Below, piece by piece: positions 1 through 5,929 of a stretch of 6,275 nucleotides of DNA. Source of the DNA: CAYJPV01 sp964547975 (GTDB lineage Bacteria; Acidobacteriota; Vicinamibacteria; Vicinamibacterales; JAKQTR01). The notes beneath the pieces were generated by a model that was not told the DNA's origin, did not search any database, and saw only the letters and a program-made list of their open reading frames with translations. Location: NCBI GenBank assembly GCA_964547975.1, contig CAZJRM010000271.1, forward strand, positions 1 to 6,275. The letters are read 5' to 3'. The position numbers and the translations under genes were made by a program. Every line of letters starts with the position of its first letter. Positions within the stretch are counted from its first letter, which is position 1.

Positions 1-21
1 CCGGGGGCGCCCCGTGACAAG

Positions 22-33
22 CGTCAATTGACG
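22..33. promoter_or_regulatory. Perfect 12-bp palindrome CGTCAATTGACG
   Basis: CGTCAATTGACG equals its own reverse complement over 12 bases, and it is AT-rich in the centre within very GC-rich DNA. This is the size and form of a half-site pair for a dimeric regulator. It lies about 115 bp upstream of the leuA start, far from the candidate -10, so an operator role for leuA is only a guess. It could equally belong to an upstream gene or be chance. Confidence 0.25.
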
Positions 34-39
34 ACAGCG

Positions 40-63
40 AGCGACAGACGCCCCTGTGTCGCT
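40..63. other. Small hairpin, possible end of an upstream transcript
   Basis: AGCGACA at 40-46 is the reverse complement of TGTCGCT at 57-63, giving a 7-bp stem with a 10-base loop. No T-tract follows, so it is not a classical intrinsic terminator. It may be the 3' structure of a gene left of the window, or incidental. Confidence 0.2.
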
Positions 64-134
64 ACTTGTCGTGCCTGGATGCCCTGCCCGGCCGGCATTC
101 AGGCAGATGGGACAGGAACCGGCCCGAGTCCCGG

Positions 135-140
135 TATACT
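135..140 (+). promoter_or_regulatory. Candidate -10 element (TATACT) of leuA
   Basis: TATACT differs from the consensus TATAAT at one base and is the only clearly AT-rich hexamer near the gene. It ends 9 bases before the A of the leuA ATG, so transcription would start at or within a few bases of the start codon. I found no convincing -35 hexamer at 16-18 bp spacing. The lack of a Shine-Dalgarno sequence between this box and the ATG fits a leaderless message. Confidence 0.45.
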
Positions 141-149
141 GCCTCCAAC

Positions 150-1703
150 ATGGACAGCCCTGCGAACGCCCCCCGCATCCGCATCTTCGACACCACGCTT
201 CGCGACGGCGAACAGTCCCCGGGCTGCTCGATGCACCTCGAGGAGAAGCTGCGGATGGCCCTGCAGCTCGAGAAGCTGGGCGTGGACATCGTCGAAGCCG
301 GTTTCCCCGTCGCTTCGGACGGCGATTTCGAAGCGGTGCGTGCCGTCGCCCAGGCCCTGCGTCATACGATCGTCGCGGGCCTGTGTCGCGCCCTGCCCGG
401 CGACATCGACCGCGCGTGGGAGGCACTGAAGGACGCCAGCCATCCGCGTATCCACACGTTCCTCGCGACCTCCGACATCCACCTGGAACACAAGCTCCGC
501 CTGTCCCGCGACGAGGCCCTCGCGATGGCGGTCGCCGGCGTCACGCACGCCCGCGCGTTGTGCGAGGATGTGGAATTCAGCGCTGAAGACGCGACACGCA
601 CCGACCCGGCGTTCCTGGCCCGGGTGATTGCCGCCGTCATCGACGCCGGCGCGACGACGGTCAACATCCCGGACACGGTGGGCTACACCACGCCGTCGGA
701 ATACACGACGCTCCTCGCGGGCCTGCAGGCGCAGGTGCCCAACATCGGACGCGCCGTCATCAGCGTCCACTGCCACAACGACCTCGGCCTCGCCGTCGCC
801 AACAGCCTGGCCGCTATCGAAGCCGGCGCCCGCCAGGTGGAGTGCACAGTCAACGGGATTGGCGAACGCGCGGGCAACGCCGCGCTCGAAGAAGTGGTGA
901 TGGCGCTCAAAGTGCGCCACGACCAGCTGCCGTACGTGACGGGCGTTCGCTCGGAAGAGATCGCGCGCAGCAGCCAGCTGCTCTCCAACATCACCGGCGT
1001 CCACCCGCAGCCCAACAAGGCCGTCGTCGGCAAGAACGCGTTCGCGCACGAGAGCGGCATCCACCAGCACGGCGTGCTGCGCCATCGCACGACGTACGAG
1101 ATCATGACGCCCGAGAGCGTGGGCGTGAAGACGCAGCACCTGGTGCTCGGCAAACACAGCGGCCGCGCGGCCCTCGCCCAGCGTTACCAGGACATGGGCT
1201 ACGACCTCGCCAGGCCCGAACTGGAGAAGGCCTACAAGCTCTTCACAAAACTCTGCGACGTGAAGAAGACCATCTTCGAAGAAGACCTGCTCGCGATCAT
1301 CCAGGACGGGATCAGCGAGATCCCGGAAACGTGGAAACTGCGGCTGGCCCAGGTCACCGCCGGCACGGAGAGCTTCAGCCACTGCCTCGTGATCCTCAGG
1401 CGCGGCACCGACGACCGCAGCGGTACCGGCCACGGTGACGGCCCCGTCGCCGCGCTCATCGATGCCATCGCCGGGCTCACGGGCGTGCGCGGCAACGTCA
1501 TGGACTTCCAGGTCCGCTCGGTCAGCGAAGGCAGCGACGCCGTCGGCGAAGTGTTCATGAAGGTCGATATCGACGGCGCGCACTTCACCGGCCGCGCCGC
1601 CAGCACCGACATCGTCGAAGGCTCGGCCCGCGCGTACCTGAGCGCCGTCAACAAGGCCCTGCACGCGCAGACCCACAAGGCGACGAGGGCGATGACCGAC
1701 TGA
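150..1703 (+). CDS. leuA: 2-isopropylmalate synthase (leucine biosynthesis)
   Basis: The 517-residue cytoplasmic enzyme condenses acetyl-CoA with 2-oxoisovalerate to 2-isopropylmalate, the committed step of leucine synthesis. The catalytic TIM barrel (about residues 9-280) carries DTTLRDGEQ at 14-22, HCHND at 207-211 and GERAGNAALEE at 238-248. By alignment with E. coli LeuA recalled from memory, the metal ligands are D19, H207, H209 and N243, all present at a constant offset of five. The stretch with FAHESGIHQHG (298-308) and YEIMTPESVG (316-325) is typical of true LeuA. A C-terminal LeuA_dimer regulatory domain (about 390-510) with DGPVAALIDAI at 430-440 is intact, so leucine feedback inhibition is expected. 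Length matches the E. coli enzyme (523). An in-frame ATG at 66 would add 28 residues with no family resemblance, so I chose ATG 150, where similarity starts within ten residues. There is no ribosome binding site upstream. Other leu genes are absent from the window. Citramalate or homocitrate synthase is less likely. Confidence 0.96.
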   Translation: MDSPANAPRIRIFDTTLRDGEQSPGCSMHLEEKLRMALQLEKLGVDIVEAGFPVASDGDFEAVRAVAQALRHTIVAGLCRALPGDIDRAWEALKDASHPRIHTFLATSDIHLEHKLRLSRDEALAMAVAGVTHARALCEDVEFSAEDATRTDPAFLARVIAAVIDAGATTVNIPDTVGYTTPSEYTTLLAGLQAQVPNIGRAVISVHCHNDLGLAVANSLAAIEAGARQVECTVNGIGERAGNAALEEVVMALKVRHDQLPYVTGVRSEEIARSSQLLSNITGVHPQPNKAVVGKNAFAHESGIHQHGVLRHRTTYEIMTPESVGVKTQHLVLGKHSGRAALAQRYQDMGYDLARPELEKAYKLFTKLCDVKKTIFEEDLLAIIQDGISEIPETWKLRLAQVTAGTESFSHCLVILRRGTDDRSGTGHGDGPVAALIDAIAGLTGVRGNVMDFQVRSVSEGSDAVGEVFMKVDIDGAHFTGRAASTDIVEGSARAYLSAVNKALHAQTHKATRAMTD

Positions 1704-1749
1704 CAGAACCTCATGCCACCACGTTTCGTCGCCCGTCGGACGCCTGACC

Positions 1750-1753
1750 GGAG
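1750..1753 (+). promoter_or_regulatory. Ribosome binding site favouring the GTG start at 1761
   Basis: GGAG lies 7 bases upstream of an in-frame GTG at 1761. The alternative ATG at 1713 has no Shine-Dalgarno-like sequence and sits only 9 bases after the leuA stop codon. The GTG start also gives a signal peptide with a conventional short n-region, so this site decides the start I prefer for the sensor gene. Confidence 0.5.
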
Positions 1754-1760
1754 TGCTGCT

Positions 1761-4400
1761 GTGCCGTTGCTTGATCTGGTGTGGCGCAGGGCTTCAGCCC
1801 TGCTCGTGGTCTTCCTGGCCCTGACTCCCGCCCGCGCGACCGACACGCCGCTTGCGGCGGCGCCCGCGGCGCCCACGGCGTCATCGATCGCACCGGGCCC
1901 GCGCGGACTCGACCCGCGCAAGGACGTCACGCAATACCCGCTCGACGTCTGGACCGAACAGCGCGGCCTGCCGAACGATCACGTCCAGGCCCTCGCGCAG
2001 ACCGACGATGGCTACCTGTGGGTGGCCACCGAGCAGGGGCTCGGCCGGTTCGACGGCGCATCCGTGACGGTCTTCGATCACACGACCTACGCGGGGTTCT
2101 ACGACGACTCGGTCACCGCGTTGCACGCCGAGTCCGGCGGACGCCTGTGGATTGGCACGTCGCGCGGACTCTTGCGCTACGACAGGGGTACGTTCAGCCC
2201 GGTCACGTTCGAAGGCCGCCAGGTTGGAGGCCTCGTGCGGACCATTCTGGCGGCCCGGGATGGCGCGGTATGGTGCGGGGGCAACACGGGACTCGTTCGC
2301 ATCGGTCGGGATGGCGCCGTGCAGGCGTTCACGAAGGGCCACGGCCTCCCCGACGACATGGTGTGGACCGCCGCCGAAGATGGTGCCGGACGGATCTGGG
2401 TCGGGACGCGACGCGGTCTCGTCCGCATCGAGGGTTCCGCCACGACCGTGTTCGGCGCCGACGCGGGCCTGCCGAGCGACGATATTCGTGCGGTCGAGAT
2501 AGGTCCCGGCGGCACGATGTGGGTGGGAACCGTCGGCGGCCTGGCGCGGCTCGATCCGCAGCTTGGCGACCGATTCACCCGGGTGGGCGGACTGTCGGAC
2601 GACAACGTCGTCGCGCTCTGTGAGGACGCCGGCGGGACGGTCTGGATTGGCACCAGCGCCGGTGGGCTGAACGTGCTGCGTCACGGACAGGTCTCGACGC
2701 TGACGATCGCCGATGGACTCCTCTCGAACGGCGTGCACGTCCTCCTGTTCGATCGCGAAGGCAACCTGTGGCTCGGGGGCTTCGGCGGACTCTCGCGCCT
2801 GCGCGACGGGATGTTCACCACCCTCGGCAGCCGGGCCGGGCTCGCTTCCAACGAAGTCTGGACCGTGATGGAAGACGGCGCCGGCGTACGCTGGTTCGGC
2901 ACGCAGAACGGCCTGACACGCGACGACGGCACGCGGGTGACGACGTTCACCGCGCGCGACGGCCTCGGGCACAATACGATTGTCGCGCTCGGCACGTCGC
3001 GCGACGGCACGACCTGGATCGGCACGCACGGGGGCGGCCTCGGCCGGATGAAGGACGGACGGCTCCGCACGTTCACGATGCGGGACGGCCTCGGGAGCAA
3101 CGACATCCGCGCGATTCTCGAAGACCGTCACGGCACGCTGTGGGTGGGCACCATGGGTGGCGGCCTGAACCGGTACGACGGCCGCGCCTTCGAGGTGTTC
3201 GGGCGCCGCCAGGGGCTGTCGAGCGACATTGTCCACGCCCTGTATGCAGACGCGGACAATACGATCTGGATCGGCACCGGCGGCGGCGGCCTGTGCCGGC
3301 ACGCCGGTGGCACGCTGAGTTGCGTCGGGCGCCCGCAGGGGCTCGCCGCCGATTCCGTGTTCGGCATCATCGACGCCGGTCACGGCGCGATGTGGCTCGC
3401 GACCGACCAGGGACTCGTGTTGGCCGCCGGTGGGCGCTTCACCGCGTTGACGACGCGCGAAGGCCTCAACGCCGACAAGATCTGGGCGGTCGTAGCGGAC
3501 GGCGAAGGTCATCTCTGGCTGACGAGCAACCGAGGACTGGCCAAGCTCCGCGCCAGCGACGTCCGCCGGTTCCTGGCAGGCGAACTCCGCACGGTCGATC
3601 CGGTCGTGTATGGGATTGCCGACGGGCTGCCGACGAAAGACTTCAGCGGGGCCGTCTCGCCGGCCATCTGGAAGACGCGCGACGGTCGAATCCTCTGTGC
3701 CACCTCCCGGGGCGTCGTGTTCGTGGACCCGAAGGCGACGGACCCCATCGTCGCCCCGACGCGGGTGTTCGTCGAGCACGCGGAGATCGACCTCCAGCGC
3801 GTGGATATCGGTTCGGTCGTGCAGGCGCCGCCGGGCCCCGGGCGCGTCGTCGTGCGGTACGCAGCGCCGTTCTTCCTGGCGCCCGAGCGGCTCCGGTACG
3901 CGGTGAAACTCGAGGGTTTCGATCCGGACTGGATCGACGTAGGCACACGGCACGAGGCGGTCTACACGAACGTGCCGCCGGGCCGGTACACGTTCCGGGT
4001 GCGTGTCAGGACCGACGCCGGCACGTGGGGCGACGCCGAGGCGACATTCCCGTTCGCGCTGACACCGCGCGTCTACCAGACACGGGCGTTCAAGACGCTG
4101 AGCGTACTCGGGCTCGGCGTGGCCGTGGCGGGAGGCGTCGGCTGGCGGCTGCGTCGCGCCAGGGCGCGCCAACGTGAACTCCAGCGCCGGGTGGACGAAG
4201 CGCTGTCGCAGGTGAAGACCCTGCGGGGCCTCATCCCGATGTGCGCGTGGTGCGGCAAGGTCCGCGACGATGAGGGGTACTGGAGCCGGGTGGAGTCGTA
4301 CATCCAGGACCATTCCGACGCGAAGGTGTCGCACGGGCTCTGCCCGTCGTGCGTCGACACACACTTCGCCGACATGACCAGGACGACTCAGGAGTCATAA
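1761..4400 (+). CDS. Exported Reg_prop/Y_Y_Y propeller sensor with C-terminal cysteine module and no kinase domain
   Basis: The product is 879 residues from GTG 1761 (895 from ATG 1713). Order of parts: signal peptide with hydrophobic core 12-24 and an ARA end near residue 26; an Ala/Pro linker; about 14 two-component-regulator propeller blades at 58-664, each with a form of LWIGT-x-GGL-x-R followed by GL-x-S-x-D-I; a Y_Y_Y domain at 698-769; one membrane helix near 780-795; a basic coiled-coil-like stretch at 796-826; and a final cysteine module. That module has C828, C831, H858, C861 and C864 around GYWSRVESYI and SHGLCPSC. Fourteen blades suit two seven-bladed propellers placed in the periplasm to bind a ligand, probably a glycan fragment by analogy with Bacteroidetes hybrid two-component sensors. 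I see no H-box, ATP-binding motif, receiver domain, GGDEF or DNA-binding domain. The C-terminal module resembles short cysteine tails found after PAS and receiver domains, likely metal-binding, with no function I know of. It follows leuA closely and precedes the lyase-like gene by 91 bp. Confidence 0.88.
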   Translation: MPLLDLVWRRASALLVVFLALTPARATDTPLAAAPAAPTASSIAPGPRGLDPRKDVTQYPLDVWTEQRGLPNDHVQALAQTDDGYLWVATEQGLGRFDGASVTVFDHTTYAGFYDDSVTALHAESGGRLWIGTSRGLLRYDRGTFSPVTFEGRQVGGLVRTILAARDGAVWCGGNTGLVRIGRDGAVQAFTKGHGLPDDMVWTAAEDGAGRIWVGTRRGLVRIEGSATTVFGADAGLPSDDIRAVEIGPGGTMWVGTVGGLARLDPQLGDRFTRVGGLSDDNVVALCEDAGGTVWIGTSAGGLNVLRHGQVSTLTIADGLLSNGVHVLLFDREGNLWLGGFGGLSRLRDGMFTTLGSRAGLASNEVWTVMEDGAGVRWFGTQNGLTRDDGTRVTTFTARDGLGHNTIVALGTSRDGTTWIGTHGGGLGRMKDGRLRTFTMRDGLGSNDIRAILEDRHGTLWVGTMGGGLNRYDGRAFEVFGRRQGLSSDIVHALYADADNTIWIGTGGGGLCRHAGGTLSCVGRPQGLAADSVFGIIDAGHGAMWLATDQGLVLAAGGRFTALTTREGLNADKIWAVVADGEGHLWLTSNRGLAKLRASDVRRFLAGELRTVDPVVYGIADGLPTKDFSGAVSPAIWKTRDGRILCATSRGVVFVDPKATDPIVAPTRVFVEHAEIDLQRVDIGSVVQAPPGPGRVVVRYAAPFFLAPERLRYAVKLEGFDPDWIDVGTRHEAVYTNVPPGRYTFRVRVRTDAGTWGDAEATFPFALTPRVYQTRAFKTLSVLGLGVAVAGGVGWRLRRARARQRELQRRVDEALSQVKTLRGLIPMCAWCGKVRDDEGYWSRVESYIQDHSDAKVSHGLCPSCVDTHFADMTRTTQES
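1786..1803. repeat. Palindromic repeat inside the signal-peptide codons of the sensor gene
   Basis: GCAGGGCT (1786-1793) and AGCCCTGC (1796-1803) are perfect 8-bp inverted arms separated by TC. Read on the - strand, the surrounding bases encode a peptide containing GLKPCATP. I remember that string as a frequent spurious translation in Acidobacteriota genomes, where a short palindromic element is dispersed in many copies. That memory cannot be checked here. On the + strand the element supplies the residues WRRASALLV at the start of the signal peptide. Confidence 0.45.
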
Positions 4401-4408
4401 TTACCTGT

Positions 4409-4433
4409 TCCTCCATACCGTGCCGGTGGAGGA
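4409..4433 (+). terminator. Bulged hairpin after the sensor gene
   Basis: TCCTCC (4409-4414) pairs with GGAGGA (4428-4433), and ACCG (4417-4420) pairs with CGGT (4424-4427) around a TGC loop. Only the two bases AT at 4415-4416 bulge out. The ten paired positions start 8 bases after the sensor stop codon. No T-run follows, so this is a weak candidate for an intrinsic terminator. It could instead be a message-end stabiliser or a leader structure for the downstream gene; its 3' arm contains a decoy GGAGG. Confidence 0.35.
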
Positions 4434-4479
4434 GTTCCTCGCTGGGCTTCCCCGATACCTGCGAAGCTGACGACGCGGC

Positions 4480-4484
4480 AGGAG
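4480..4484 (+). promoter_or_regulatory. Strong ribosome binding site of the lyase-like gene
   Basis: AGGAG sits 7 bases upstream of ATG 4492. It decides the start against a second in-frame ATG at 4513, which has no such sequence. It contrasts with leuA, which has none. Confidence 0.75.
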
Positions 4485-4491
4485 AGACACC

Positions 4492-5898
4492 ATGCGATAC
4501 GCCCACGGTCCGATGTCCGCCCTCGGCCTCGTCCTGTCACTCGTCCTCGCGACGACGGCATCGGCGCAGGTCGGCCGGCGTTTCCCGTCCGAGAAGAAGG
4601 TCGTGTCGGACCCCGTCACCGGCGTCGCGCTCACCTTCCTCACGAGCACCCCGGCGGGCGATTCGAAGATCTACCCGACGCACCCTCAGTGGACCGCCGA
4701 CGGGGCGTGGCTCATCTTCCGCTCGAACCGCGTGCTGGGCCAGGCGATGGCCGTCAACGAAACGACCGGCGATATCGTGCAGGTCACCGAGGCGGGCTAC
4801 ACGGGCATGCTGTGCGTCGCGCGTCGCTCGATGAAGCTGTACCTGATGCGGGCCGTCGTGCGAGCCACGCCGCCTGCCCCGGCGGCGGCGCCCCGGGCCG
4901 TACCCGCGCCACCGGCATCGAGCATGCCGATCCGCACGCGGCCGCGTCATGCGCTCCAGATCATCGAAGTCGATCTCGCGAAGATCTTCGCCGACAGCGC
5001 CGCCGGCGCCATGAAGGCTGCCGCAACCTACGAACGGATCTGCGGAACGATCCCTGCCGAGATGTGGGCCGGCGGCGACATGGCCCTCGACGCGAATGAA
5101 GACGTCGCGTACTTCCACGTGAGCGGCGGCGACCTCGCGGCGCGTCTGCCACCCGGCACGAGGCCCGCCGAGCCGTTCGGTCCGCGCAAGATGGGCGCGG
5201 GCCCCAACGGCCTCGCCCGCATGAACCTCATGACCGGCGAGATTGCGCTCATCGTCGCGGTGCCCTTCCAGATTGGCCACATCCAGGCGAATCCCTGGGT
5301 GCCCGGCGAAATCGTCTTCTGCTGGGAAACCGGTGGCAAAGCGCCGCAGCGCACGTGGATGGTGAATGCGGACGGCACTGGCCTTCGCCCGCTCTACCCG
5401 GAAGCCGCGTTCGAGTGGGTGACCCACGAAGCCGTGATCACGAGGGACGAGGTCGCCATCGCGATCCTGGGGCACCGGCGCAGCAATGCCGATGGCACGC
5501 CGAGCCCGATCGACGGCCCGGGCCAGGAACCCGCGTGGGGCGCTACCGGGACGCCGGAGCACCCCACCGGCGTCGGGGTCGTCAACCTCCGCACGCGCGA
5601 GATGCGGATCGTCGGCCAGGTGCCGATGGGCGATCCGGGCAACTCGATCTGGCACGTCCACGGGTCAGCCGACGGACGCTGGGCGGCGGCCGACGATTTT
5701 CAGTACCGCCTGTGGCGGATCGATCGGCGGCCCGGCGAGATGACGATGTACGCGGATCTCGGACACATGCGGACCGCCGCGGATCACCTGCATCCGACGT
5801 TCAGTCCCGACGGCACACGCATCGAGATCCAGACCGCGATGCTCTCAGGCGACGGACGGTCGATGAACATCTGCATCGTGGCGGTGCCCGCGCGCTGA
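4492..5898 (+). CDS. Secreted oligogalacturonate lyase-like beta-propeller protein (PL22 family-like)
   Basis: The product is 468 residues with a clear signal peptide: hydrophobic core 9-20 and TTASA before Q26. Oligogalacturonate lyases cleave short pectin fragments to unsaturated products. Matches to the family recalled from memory are: FPSEKKVVSDPVTG at 31-44; a propeller strand P-x-WTADGAWLIF (65-76); IGHIQANPW (261-269), whose H263 matches the catalytic His of bacterial enzymes; QRTWMVNADGTGLRPL (286-301); THE at 311-313; WHVHGS at 387-392; and HLHPTFSPDG at 432-441. H312, H432 and H434 match three metal-binding His. The fourth ligand, a Gln three residues before the first His of H-x-H, is Ala429 here. 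The catalytic Arg about 25 residues before H263 also seems absent. An Ala/Pro-rich insert (about 122-152) widens it beyond the usual roughly 388 residues. The known enzymes are cytoplasmic, whereas this one is exported, so the substrate may differ or the activity may be lost. A general TolB/WD40-like propeller is the fallback call. Confidence 0.82.
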   Translation: MRYAHGPMSALGLVLSLVLATTASAQVGRRFPSEKKVVSDPVTGVALTFLTSTPAGDSKIYPTHPQWTADGAWLIFRSNRVLGQAMAVNETTGDIVQVTEAGYTGMLCVARRSMKLYLMRAVVRATPPAPAAAPRAVPAPPASSMPIRTRPRHALQIIEVDLAKIFADSAAGAMKAAATYERICGTIPAEMWAGGDMALDANEDVAYFHVSGGDLAARLPPGTRPAEPFGPRKMGAGPNGLARMNLMTGEIALIVAVPFQIGHIQANPWVPGEIVFCWETGGKAPQRTWMVNADGTGLRPLYPEAAFEWVTHEAVITRDEVAIAILGHRRSNADGTPSPIDGPGQEPAWGATGTPEHPTGVGVVNLRTREMRIVGQVPMGDPGNSIWHVHGSADGRWAAADDFQYRLWRIDRRPGEMTMYADLGHMRTAADHLHPTFSPDGTRIEIQTAMLSGDGRSMNICIVAVPAR

Positions 5899-5921
5899 AC
5901 CGCGGGCACCGGCACGGTGCC
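5882..5921. terminator. Stem-loop shared by two convergent genes
   Basis: CGGTGCCCGCG (5882-5892) and CGCGGGCACCG (5901-5911) form a perfect 11-bp stem with an 8-base loop. The loop contains the TGA stop codon of the lyase-like gene (5896-5898). A third arm, GGTGCC (5916-5921), can instead pair with GGCACC (5905-5910), so two alternative hairpins share the middle arm. The GH43-like gene ends at 5930 from the other side, so the structure could end transcription from both directions. No T-tract is present on either strand. Confidence 0.5.
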
Positions 5922-5929
5922 GTTCGCGC

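Larger units (their letters stand above)
1..149. other. Non-coding region upstream of leuA
   Basis: I see no credible gene in this stretch; the open frames crossing it are GC-rich shadows. It starts with a G/C palindrome (GGGGCGCCCC, 4-13), then has a perfect 12-bp palindrome (22-33) and a 7-bp hairpin (40-46 with 57-63). A -10-like hexamer follows at 135-140. There is no run of leucine codons in a short leader ORF and no T-box-like element, so leucine attenuation is not supported by what is visible. The end of an upstream gene may lie just outside the window. Confidence 0.6.

Noticed and set aside
28..33. TTGACG as a -35 box
   Set aside because: No -10-like hexamer lies 16-18 bases downstream (about 50-57 is C/G-rich). 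The hexamer is better explained as half of the palindrome.
99..1676. A 525-codon open frame on the - strand opposite leuA
   Set aside because: It mirrors leuA codons in GC-rich DNA. The translation is rich in Arg, Val, Asp and His with no recognisable domain, while the + strand is unmistakably LeuA.
1711..1893. A 60-codon - strand ORF containing GLKPCATP
   Set aside because: It is most likely a spurious translation of the palindromic repeat, with no ribosome binding site. I kept the repeat and dropped the protein.
2768..4177. A 469-codon + strand open frame in another phase
   Set aside because: It is extremely Arg-rich and overlaps the sensor, whose propeller motifs are clear. It is a GC-phase shadow.
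1881..4364. An 827-codon open frame on the - strand opposite the sensor gene
   Set aside because: The composition is Arg/Ala/Pro/Val-rich with no motif or signal, and it is fully explained as a shadow of the repeat-containing sensor gene.
4537..5661. A 374-codon - strand open frame opposite the lyase-like gene
   Set aside because: It has no domain, is Arg/Asp/His-rich, and lies antisense to a gene with a strong ribosome binding site and signal peptide.
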